DNA of 5,172 nucleotides, taken from contig CAZGRP010000132.1 of the NCBI GenBank assembly GCA_964527995.1, positions 1 to 5,172 on the forward strand. Reading direction: 5' to 3'. Positions 1 through 5,172 of this stretch are shown piece by piece (position 1 is the stretch's first letter; each line of letters begins with the position of its first letter). The notes below the pieces were generated by a model. It worked only from the letters and a program-made list of their open reading frames with translations. It ran no database searches and was not told where the DNA came from. A program made the translations under genes and the position numbers. The stretch comes from CAZGRP01 sp964527995. Lineage in GTDB: Bacteria > Zhuqueibacterota > Zhuqueibacteria > Oceanimicrobiales > CAZGRP01.

Positions 1-512
1 TCGTCCATGATTTCGCACAGCACGCCCGCCGGGTAAAGGCCTGCCAGGCGTGCCAGGTCGACCGCGGCTTCGGTGTGCCCGGCCCGCACCAACACGCCGC
101 CCTGCTGCGCGCGCAGCGGAAAGACATGCCCCGGTCTGGCCAGGTCCTTCGGCTGCGTCTCCGCATCGACCAGAGCGCGAATCGTCTCGGCACGGTCGTG
201 GGCAGAAACTCCGGTGGTGGTGTTCTTGATGGAATCCACTGACACAGAGAAGGCCGTGCGCAACCGGGCGGTGTTCTCCTGCACCATCGGGTGCAGGTCC
301 AGTTCATCGAGGCGCTCGCCCGTCATGGCGACACACAGCAGCCCGCGCCCCTGCTTGGTCATGAAGTTCACATCATCGGCCGTGCAGCGCTCCGCCGCCA
401 TGACGAAATCGCCCTCGTTTTCGCGATCCTCATCATCGACGACAATCAGGATCTTCCCCTTGCGGAGGTCTTCAATGGCCTCCACGATGCTGTCAAATCT
501 ATATTTTTCCAT
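1..512 (-). CDS. ribB: 3,4-dihydroxy-2-butanone 4-phosphate synthase (RibB, or the N-terminal half of RibBA), 3' end outside window
   Basis: Converts ribulose 5-phosphate to 3,4-dihydroxy-2-butanone 4-phosphate plus formate, supplying the four-carbon unit for lumazine in riboflavin synthesis; cytosolic. 170 residues are visible. The signature DDEDRENEGD is at residues 26-35, RPGHVFPL at 126-133, GHTE at 145-148 and LCEIM at 165-169. Residues matching the E. coli RibB active site are all present at a constant offset of 7: R30, E31, E33, D35, H129, H146, T147 and E167. The gene is last of three tightly packed rib genes, and its ATG lies inside the end of ribE (14-base overlap, different frame), suggesting translational coupling. 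A TTG two codons upstream (518-516) is an alternative start, better spaced from the GAGAGG at 534-529. Whether a GTP cyclohydrolase II domain follows (RibBA) cannot be seen. The order ribD-ribE-ribBA is common, so a fusion is likely but is inference. Confidence 0.95.
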   Translation of the reverse strand, partial: MEKYRFDSIVEAIEDLRKGKILIVVDDEDRENEGDFVMAAERCTADDVNFMTKQGRGLLCVAMTGERLDELDLHPMVQENTARLRTAFSVSVDSIKNTTTGVSAHDRAETIRALVDAETQPKDLARPGHVFPLRAQQGGVLVRAGHTEAAVDLARLAGLYPAGVLCEIMD

Positions 513-1146
513 AGCCAAAAGACTTCAACCTCTCTTCAGTGATAGGTTCCCCATCTTCAGATGGGTTCAGCAGACGTTCCACGTACTTTCCGAGAAGATC
601 CGCTTCCACGTTGAGTTCGTCGCCGACGCGCTTCATGCCCAATGTGGTCTTCTCCAGCGTGTGTGGAATCAGCGAAATCGTGACTTGGCTGCCCTCCAGC
701 CTCGCCACGGTCAGACTGACGCCATCCAGGGCGATGGAGCCATGCGGGATCACGTACTTCATCAGCGCCCGAGGCAGTTCCACGCACAGAAGCCGGCCGC
801 CTTTCTGCGGCTGCCAGCCGGAAACCCGGCCGACGCCGTCGACATGTCCCTGCACGAAGTGGCCGCCGAGGCGATCGGTTGGGCGCAGCGCCCGCTCCAG
901 GTTGACCCGGCTACCGGCGCGCAGGCGGCCCAGCGTCGTTTTGCGCAGCGTCTCCTCAACCGCAACCACGTCAAAACTCGCGTCATGACACGAGACGACG
1001 GTCAGGCAGACGCCGTCCACGGCGATACTGTCGTCCACCTCCAGACCTTCGGTGACGATCTGACCGGAGACGGAAAACCGCAAGCCACCGCCTTCGTCGC
1101 GAATTCCTTCGATGACGCCAACTTCTTCAATCAGTCCGGTAAACAA
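499..1146 (-). CDS. ribE: Riboflavin synthase, alpha chain
   Basis: Catalyses the last step of riboflavin synthesis, dismutation of two 6,7-dimethyl-8-ribityllumazine molecules to riboflavin and a pyrimidinedione; cytosolic, trimeric in the family. At 215 residues it has the usual length and the typical two-fold internal repeat. It begins with the hallmark MFTGLIEEVG. Repeat one carries DGVCLTV at 44-50 and repeat two DGVSLTV at 141-147, with GHFVQGHVDGVG (95-106) at the junction. The start is TTG at 1146, fixed by the family N-terminus and by an AGGAAG Shine-Dalgarno site nine bases upstream, lying in the last codons of ribD. It begins four bases after the ribD stop and overlaps the next gene by 14 bases, so all three are almost certainly one transcript. 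The gene is called ribC in some older literature. Confidence 0.97.
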   Translation of the reverse strand: MFTGLIEEVGVIEGIRDEGGGLRFSVSGQIVTEGLEVDDSIAVDGVCLTVVSCHDASFDVVAVEETLRKTTLGRLRAGSRVNLERALRPTDRLGGHFVQGHVDGVGRVSGWQPQKGGRLLCVELPRALMKYVIPHGSIALDGVSLTVARLEGSQVTISLIPHTLEKTTLGMKRVGDELNVEADLLGKYVERLLNPSEDGEPITEERLKSFGYGKI

Positions 1147-1150
1147 AGCG

Positions 1151-2257
1151 TCAATCTTCCTGGTGTGTATAGTGGATTTCGCCCGTAATCAGCAAATCCC
1201 CGCCGACCGTACGCCGGCTGACGTCGCCGAGCTCGAAAGCCTCGGTCACTGCCTGGATGCCAAGGTCCCCGACCGCCGGGATGCCCGAGCCAAGCAGCTT
1301 GGGCGCAACGAAAAGGGCGAACCGATCGCCCAGCCGGGCCCGAAGCACTTCGGTGAGCACGGCACTTCCCCCTTCCACCAGCACGGAGATGATGCCTTCC
1401 TCCCCCAGTCGCTGCCACAGGGTCGGCAGCGACACCCTGCCGCTGGCGTCTGCCTCCATCACCCACACCGCAGCGCCGCGCTCCTCGAGGCTCTCGATAG
1501 TGTCCCACGGCGCCTTCAAGGTAGTAACGACGACGGTCTTGTAAGCGAGGGGGGTGGCGAGGACCTTGGCTTCGAGGGGGATGCGCAGAAGGCTGTCCAG
1601 AATGATTCGGCGGGGATTGGGGCCCTTGACCAGCCTCACCGTAAGCTCCGGGTCATCGGCAAGTACGGTGCCGATGCCGACCATGACGGCGTCGTGCTCG
1701 CTTCGCATCTGGTGGGCCGTCCGCCGGGCATCGTGGGACGTGATCCATCGAGACTCTCCGCTCTGGGTGGCGATACGGCCGTCGAGCGTTTGGGCGAGCT
1801 TCAGAGTCGTGAAAGGCAAACCCGTGGCGACGTACTTGAAATACGCCCGGTTGAGGTCCCGGCACTCGTTCTCAAGAACCCCAACCGTGACCTCGATGCC
1901 CTTCGACCTCAGAATCTCGATTCCTTTGCCGTTCACCAAAGGGTTGGGATCCCGAGTGCCGATCACCACCCGGGCGACGCCGGTCTCGACGATGCGGTCA
2001 ACGCATGGCGGAGTCTTGCCATGATGGCTGCAGGGCTCGAGGTTCACATAGAGGGTAGCCCCTCGACTCTCTTCACCGGCAGCCCGCAGTGCCTCCACTT
2101 CGGCGTGATCTCCGCCGAAGCGTTGATGAAATCCCTCACCGACCACTCTGTCCTCCCTCACAACGACAGCCCCTACCATCGGGTTCGGGCTGACGTAGCC
2201 CTGCCCTTTCCTTGCAAGTCTCAGTGCTCGCTTCAAGAACGCTTCGTCCCGAACCAA
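1151..2257 (-). CDS. ribD: Bifunctional diaminohydroxyphosphoribosylaminopyrimidine deaminase / 5-amino-6-(5-phosphoribosylamino)uracil reductase
   Basis: Performs the second and third steps of the GTP branch of riboflavin synthesis: zinc-dependent deamination of the pyrimidine, then NADPH-dependent reduction of the ribosyl side chain. 368 residues, the normal length for the two-domain enzyme. The deaminase domain (about 4-147) shows PNPMVG (24-29), HAE with zinc ligand H51 and catalytic E53, and the PC-x8-C zinc motif with C76 and C85. The reductase domain (about 149-365) shows LKLAQTLDGRIAT (152-164), DDPELTVR (201-208) and VEGG (294-297). The start is TTG at 2257: no ATG occurs in frame before residue 27, a stop lies ten codons further upstream, the N-terminus aligns with the family, and GAGGA sits four bases upstream. 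It is first in the rib operon, behind a strong-looking promoter. Confidence 0.96.
   Translation of the reverse strand: MVRDEAFLKRALRLARKGQGYVSPNPMVGAVVVREDRVVGEGFHQRFGGDHAEVEALRAAGEESRGATLYVNLEPCSHHGKTPPCVDRIVETGVARVVIGTRDPNPLVNGKGIEILRSKGIEVTVGVLENECRDLNRAYFKYVATGLPFTTLKLAQTLDGRIATQSGESRWITSHDARRTAHQMRSEHDAVMVGIGTVLADDPELTVRLVKGPNPRRIILDSLLRIPLEAKVLATPLAYKTVVVTTLKAPWDTIESLEERGAAVWVMEADASGRVSLPTLWQRLGEEGIISVLVEGGSAVLTEVLRARLGDRFALFVAPKLLGSGIPAVGDLGIQAVTEAFELGDVSRRTVGGDLLITGEIHYTHQED
1156..1161 (-). promoter_or_regulatory. Ribosome binding site for the TTG start of ribE
   Basis: AGGAAG on the minus strand, nine bases before the TTG at 1146 and inside the final codons of ribD. It supports the non-ATG start and implies ribosomes leaving ribD can restart on ribE. 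Confidence 0.7.
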
Positions 2258-2261
2258 GGAT

Positions 2262-2266
2262 TCCTC
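2262..2266 (-). promoter_or_regulatory. Ribosome binding site for the TTG start of ribD
   Basis: GAGGA on the minus strand, four bases before the TTG at 2257. No ATG or GTG exists in frame between the upstream stop and this TTG, so the site decides the start. The spacing is slightly short. Confidence 0.6.
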
Positions 2267-2301
2267 GTCCAGTGACGGTGAGCTGGCCTAAAGTACGAAA
2301 A

Positions 2302-2330
2302 AATATACTGATTCTGCCACGGCATGTCAA
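2302..2330 (-). promoter_or_regulatory. Sigma-70-type promoter of the rib operon
   Basis: On the minus strand TTGACA (2330-2325) is followed by a 17-base spacer and TATATT (2307-2302): a perfect -35, the ideal spacing and a five-of-six -10. Transcription would start near 2295, giving a leader of roughly 38 bases before the ribD TTG. The position, directly upstream of the first rib gene, supports the call; the start point is inferred. Confidence 0.8.
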
Positions 2331-2382
2331 GACAATTTTACCCAGGTGAAGGCACAGTGTGGCCGACACCCAGCGTGAAGCT

Positions 2383-2398
2383 GTACTACGTATTGGTG
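2383..2398 (+). promoter_or_regulatory. Candidate NrdR box 1 (upstream site)
   Basis: GTACTACGTATTGGTG compared with the NrdR-box consensus as I recall it (acaCwAtATaTwGtgt): positions 3-13 match at 9 of 11, but the outer bases are poor. It starts 32 bp before a second weak match, the spacing usual for paired NrdR boxes, and lies upstream of a ribonucleotide reductase promoter, the usual NrdR target. The individual match is weak; the call rests on pairing and context. Confidence 0.4.
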
Positions 2399-2429
2399 TC
2401 TTAGATAAGGAAAACCACCAAATGTTGTA
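2384..2429. repeat. Imperfect inverted repeat (operator-like dyad) upstream of the nrdJ promoter
   Basis: Left arm TACTACGTATTGGTG (2384-2398) pairs with right arm CACCAAATGTTGTA (2416-2429) over 12 of 14 aligned positions, with two mismatches and one unpaired base, around a 17-base AT-rich spacer. The inner six bases (TTGGTG/CACCAA) are perfect. It ends eight bases before the -35 of the nrdJ promoter, so a DNA-binding regulator is the natural reading. It coincides with the two NrdR-box-like matches. Confidence 0.65.
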
Positions 2430-2430
2430 T
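2415..2430 (+). promoter_or_regulatory. Candidate NrdR box 2 (promoter-proximal site)
   Basis: CCACCAAATGTTGTAT matches the recalled NrdR-box consensus at 10 of 16 positions and retains most of the AC-n-A ... T-n-GT symmetry. It ends seven bases before the -35 element of the nrdJ promoter, within reach of RNA polymerase. It is degenerate, so another regulator remains possible. Confidence 0.4.
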
Positions 2431-2437
2431 TTTCCTC

Positions 2438-2466
2438 TTGACAAATGCCCGCAGGTGTCGTATATT
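2438..2466 (+). promoter_or_regulatory. Sigma-70-type promoter of nrdJ
   Basis: TTGACA (2438-2443), a 17-base spacer, then TATATT (2461-2466): the same two hexamers and spacing as the divergent rib promoter. Transcription would start near 2473, leaving about 143 untranslated bases before nrdJ. A strong basal promoter with an upstream dyad fits a repressed or tuned gene; that reading is inference. Confidence 0.8.
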
Positions 2467-2504
2467 TACGCGGCGTTGGCGGCTGGCAAGCTATCCCTTG
2501 TTCT

Positions 2505-2517
2505 GGGAGTACCTCCC
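2505..2517 (+). other. Small hairpin in the nrdJ leader
   Basis: GGGAG and CTCCC form a five-base-pair GC-rich stem around a three-base TAC loop. It is not followed by a T run, so it is not a terminator. It may be chance. Confidence 0.3.
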
Positions 2518-2547
2518 CACGACCGACATGGCCACTTCACCGAATGG

Positions 2548-2572
2548 GGGTCATCACCTTTCATTGATACCC
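2548..2572 (+). other. Stem-loop in the nrdJ leader
   Basis: GGGT-C-ATCA (2548-2556) pairs with TGATACCC (2565-2572): eight base pairs with one bulged C and an eight-base loop. It ends about 32 bases before the nrdJ Shine-Dalgarno site and has no following T run, so it is not a terminator. A role in leader stability or translation is possible but unproven. Confidence 0.4.
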
Positions 2573-2603
2573 ATCGCCGACGCCAAGGACATCGACACAT
2601 TCC

Positions 2604-2609
2604 AGGGAG
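2604..2609 (+). promoter_or_regulatory. Ribosome binding site of nrdJ
   Basis: AGGGAG followed six bases later by ATG at 2616. This is the only start codon in frame after the upstream stop at 2565, so it fixes the N-terminus. Confidence 0.8.
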
Positions 2610-2615
2610 AAGGTC

Positions 2616-5172
2616 ATGAGCCAAGAACACGTACACCCCAGCGACCCCACCGCCCTCTCCGAGTCTGATGGTGTTGACCGCAAAGCCGGCAACAGCCAGG
2701 TAGCCAGCGGCAAGCAGAAGCCTTCCGCTGCAGCACAGCAGAAAGGGACGGCTGCGGCCCAGAATCCGTACCGGCCGACCCGGAAGCAGCTTTCGACGCT
2801 TCGACGACTTTTCAAGAACCCTGAGCAGTTGAAGCAGTTCGATCTGGCCCAGAACACGGGTGACTACTACGGTGACAACTCTCTCGCGGCCGACGTTCTG
2901 CTGATGAAGTATCTGGCACCCGGAGAGACCGGGCCTCTGCATCTCTGGTATCGCGTTGCCAGAGCGATGGCGTCGGTGGAGAAGGACGTGGAAACTTGGA
3001 CGCACAAGTTTTTTACCCTTCTTTTCGATTTCAAATTCGTGCCCGGCGGCAGAGTGATGCACGGCGCCGGCCGCATCGACGCCAGGCGCCGGCCGACCTT
3101 ATCGAACTGCTACGTCATCCCAATTGAAGAGGACAGTCTCGAAGGCATCTATCAATGCCTCACCAATTCCGCGATGGTCTATCGCACCGGCGGCGGTGTG
3201 GGCACCGATCTTTCCATTCTGCGGCCGGAAGGGGCTTCTGTCAACGCCACGGTCGACAAGTCGCCGGGAGCAACGGCCTTCATGAACCTGTTCAGCGAAA
3301 GCACCAACACCGTGAGTCAGGCGGGACGACGGGGTGCCCTCATGCTCACCATCCGGGTCGACCACCCGGATGTAGAGAAGTTTATTACCATCAAGAACGA
3401 CCGGCGCCGGATGAAGGTCCAGTACGCCAACATCAGCGTGTTGCTCACCCATGAATTTATGGACGCCGTCCTGAACGATCGTGAATTCCAACTGCGCTGG
3501 CCAGTGGTTCCCCCGAGGGTCGGCGCGCCGATGCCCGAGGAGGTGACAGTCTACAAGACGGTGCGGGCCCGCGATCTCTGGGACAAGATCATCGCCAACG
3601 CCCACGCGTCGGCCGAGCCCGGCATCATCTTCTGGGACACCATGCGCGAGTTCCACAACGTCGAGTACGCCAACCCGCTGGTGAGCACCAACCCTTGCGG
3701 AGAGCAGCCTCTGGCTGCCTACACCGCCTGCAATCTGGGCAACATCAACCTGGCCAAATTCGTGCGCAGCGACGGCAGCTTCGATTATGACGAGCTCAGA
3801 GAGGTGACGCGGATCGCCACCCGTTTCATGGACAACGTCATCGACTACAACATGGACAACCACGCCCTGCCGCAGATCAAGCGCGCCGTTGCCTCCGACC
3901 GCCGCATCGGTCTGGGAATCACGGCTCTGGCCGATGCCCTGCTGTTGATGAAAATCCGCTATGACACCCCTGAGGCGCTGAAGACGGTCGAAAAGATCAT
4001 GCAGACCATTTGCTACACCGCCTACGAGACCTCAGTCGATCTGGCCATCGAAAAGGGCAGCTTCCCGCTCTACGACTGGGAGGGCTTGAAGAAGAGCAAG
4101 TTCATCCAGAGGCTGCCCAAGAAGCTGCAGGAGCGCATTCGGAATGAGGGACTACGGAACAGCACCGTCCTGACCGTGCCCCCGGTCGGCACCGGTTCCA
4201 TCGTTGCACAGACCAGCTCGGGCATCGAACCCATCTTCTGCACCAGCTACACCCGCCGGGTGAAACAGGCCGACGGCGAGAGCTTCACCGAGTACAAGGT
4301 TTATCACCCGCTGATCCGTAAGCTCTTTGGAGACGACGAACACCTGCCACCCTACGTAGTCACGGCTCATGACATCGATCCCTACTTTCGTGTCAAGATG
4401 CAGGGTGTGATTCAGAAGTACGTCGATAGCAGCGTCTCTTCCACGGTAAACCTGCCCGAGGAGATCGACGTGAAGACCGTCGCCGACATCTATCTGACCG
4501 CCTACAAGGCGGGACTCAAGGGGATCACGGTCTATCGCGAAGGCAGTCGTGAAGGAATCCTGCAGACCGAGAAAACAAAGCAGAAAGAGGAGGCGACCCC
4601 GGTCGCAGGCAGTGTCGTAGATGCCGAAGGGGCTCATCCACGCACACGCCCGAAGATCACCAAGGGGTACACCGAGCGCATCCGCACCGGCGAAGGCAAC
4701 CTCTACGTCACCATCAACGAGGACGAGCACGGCCTTTGTGAGGTATTCACCACCATCGGCAAGGCGGGCGGAAACGCCATGGCCACGTCCGAAGCCATCA
4801 GCCGGCTGATTTCCCTGGCGCTGCGCTCCGGCATCGATCCCAAGGAGCTCGTCGACCAGCTCAAGGGCATCTCCGGACCAGCACCGATCTGGGAGGACGG
4901 TGAGCTGATCCTATCGACACCGGACGCCATCGGCAAGGCTCTCGAGCGCTATCTGCGCCGGCGGGGCGATCTCCCGACTGCGGTTCCGAAAGAACAGAAG
5001 GACGCCAGTGCCTCCCAGGCGCGAGCCGCACAGGTCCAGGTATCAGCCACGTTTTCGAGCACGAAAAACGGATCGGCCGTGAGTGCCATCACCACCTGCC
5101 CGGAATGCGGCGCCACCGTCGTGCACGAGACGGGCTGCGTGACGTGCTACCAGTGTGGCTGGTCGAGGTGTT
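2616..5172 (+). CDS. nrdJ: Adenosylcobalamin-dependent (class II) ribonucleoside-diphosphate reductase, NrdJ; stop codon just outside window
   Basis: Reduces ribonucleotides to deoxyribonucleotides through a thiyl radical generated by coenzyme B12, without oxygen or a small subunit; cytosolic. 852 codons are open. Residues 1-50 are a hydrophilic tail rich in Ala, Gln and Ser; no ATP-cone is apparent. The catalytic barrel (about 160-650) has LSNC with C165, GGGVGTD (192-198), NPCGEQ with N359, thiyl C361 and E363, CNLGN with C372 (redox partner of C165), PPVGTGS (522-528), STVNLP (609-614) and KGITVYREGS from 635. After a charged linker comes a TSCPD-type domain (about 685-790), where the name-giving Cys is replaced (STPD, 767-770). 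The C-terminus is cysteine-rich: C828, C831, C841, C844, C847 and C852. The last pair, C-x4-C, resembles the tail cysteines that re-reduce class II active sites. One base (t) follows C852, so the stop may come at once. Divergent from the rib operon, with its own promoter. Confidence 0.96.
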   Translation, partial: MSQEHVHPSDPTALSESDGVDRKAGNSQVASGKQKPSAAAQQKGTAAAQNPYRPTRKQLSTLRRLFKNPEQLKQFDLAQNTGDYYGDNSLAADVLLMKYLAPGETGPLHLWYRVARAMASVEKDVETWTHKFFTLLFDFKFVPGGRVMHGAGRIDARRRPTLSNCYVIPIEEDSLEGIYQCLTNSAMVYRTGGGVGTDLSILRPEGASVNATVDKSPGATAFMNLFSESTNTVSQAGRRGALMLTIRVDHPDVEKFITIKNDRRRMKVQYANISVLLTHEFMDAVLNDREFQLRWPVVPPRVGAPMPEEVTVYKTVRARDLWDKIIANAHASAEPGIIFWDTMREFHNVEYANPLVSTNPCGEQPLAAYTACNLGNINLAKFVRSDGSFDYDELREVTRIATRFMDNVIDYNMDNHALPQIKRAVASDRRIGLGITALADALLLMKIRYDTPEALKTVEKIMQTICYTAYETSVDLAIEKGSFPLYDWEGLKKSKFIQRLPKKLQERIRNEGLRNSTVLTVPPVGTGSIVAQTSSGIEPIFCTSYTRRVKQADGESFTEYKVYHPLIRKLFGDDEHLPPYVVTAHDIDPYFRVKMQGVIQKYVDSSVSSTVNLPEEIDVKTVADIYLTAYKAGLKGITVYREGSREGILQTEKTKQKEEATPVAGSVVDAEGAHPRTRPKITKGYTERIRTGEGNLYVTINEDEHGLCEVFTTIGKAGGNAMATSEAISRLISLALRSGIDPKELVDQLKGISGPAPIWEDGELILSTPDAIGKALERYLRRRGDLPTAVPKEQKDASASQARAAQVQVSATFSSTKNGSAVSAITTCPECGATVVHETGCVTCYQCGWSRC

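Larger units (their letters stand above)
2258..2615. other. Divergent intergenic control region between ribD and nrdJ
   Basis: 358 bases with no credible gene. It is visibly richer in A and T than the flanking genes. It contains, from left to right, the short rib leader, the minus-strand promoter, about 107 bases between the two -35 elements that include an imperfect dyad, the plus-strand promoter and a leader of about 143 bases with small hairpins. Short open frames here lack ribosome binding sites and family resemblance. No FMN riboswitch or recognisable cobalamin riboswitch (no B12 box) was found by eye. Confidence 0.9.

Noticed and set aside
73..2275. Long plus-strand open frames (73-1188, 371 residues; 1112-2275, 387 residues) opposite the rib genes
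   Set aside because: They lie antisense to well-recognised ribB, ribE and ribD, have no family resemblance and show compositionally biased translations, as expected for shadow frames in GC-rich DNA.
2365..2459. Repeated GGTGTC hexamer (2395-2400, 2454-2459, inverted at 2365-2370)
   Set aside because: Six-base matches at irregular spacing are expected by chance, and one copy simply falls in the promoter spacer. It was not reported separately from the longer dyad.
2473..2615. Cobalamin riboswitch ahead of nrdJ
   Set aside because: A GCCACTT string at 2531-2537 loosely resembles one conserved block, but the B12 box and other conserved blocks are missing and the leader is too short.
2528..2668. 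Short plus-strand open frame from ATG at 2528 in the nrdJ leader (46 codons), a possible leader peptide
   Set aside because: No Shine-Dalgarno sequence precedes it, and it runs past the nrdJ start in another frame. Its composition does not suggest an attenuator peptide.
2466..3062. Minus-strand open frame of 198 residues covering the nrdJ leader and 5' end
   Set aside because: It overlaps the nrdJ N-terminal coding region antisense and has no family resemblance; treated as a shadow frame.
3099..4730. Minus-strand open frames of 254 and 192 residues opposite nrdJ (3099-3863 and 4152-4730)
   Set aside because: They are antisense to the conserved catalytic core of nrdJ, with no recognisable motif, promoter or ribosome binding site.

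Overview
The window holds the start of a riboflavin biosynthesis operon on the minus strand (ribD, ribE, then ribB or ribBA, cut by the left edge). Divergent from it on the plus strand is one long gene for an adenosylcobalamin-dependent (class II) ribonucleotide reductase, nrdJ, whose coding sequence is essentially complete at the right edge. The DNA is GC-rich in the genes and more AT-rich between them. The protein families, the Shine-Dalgarno sites and the sigma-70-type promoters indicate a bacterium. The lineage cannot be fixed from the sequence. A class II reductase works with or without oxygen, so lifestyle is not settled either.

Layout: 1-512 (minus) is the N-terminal 170 residues of 3,4-dihydroxy-2-butanone 4-phosphate synthase. 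499-1146 (minus) is riboflavin synthase alpha. 1151-2257 (minus) is the bifunctional deaminase/reductase RibD. The three genes are packed with a 4-base gap and a 14-base overlap, and ribD and ribE both appear to start with TTG. 2258-2615 is a 358-base divergent control region. 2616 to the end is nrdJ, 852 codons with all catalytic cysteines and a cysteine-rich C-terminal tail.

The control region is the most informative non-coding part. Each direction has a near-consensus promoter (TTGACA, 17 bases, TATATT). The rib leader is only about 38 bases, too short for an FMN riboswitch. The nrdJ leader is about 143 bases, has small hairpins and shows no recognisable B12 box. Just upstream of the nrdJ -35 lies a long imperfect dyad that reads as two degenerate NrdR-box-like sites 32 bp apart. 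In many bacteria nrdR itself sits immediately upstream of ribD; here that place is taken by a reductase gene, which makes NrdR control plausible.

Together the rib genes make riboflavin from GTP- and ribulose-5-phosphate-derived precursors, and NrdJ makes deoxyribonucleotides with coenzyme B12. I found no mobile element, CRISPR array, RNA gene or clearly novel multi-gene system.
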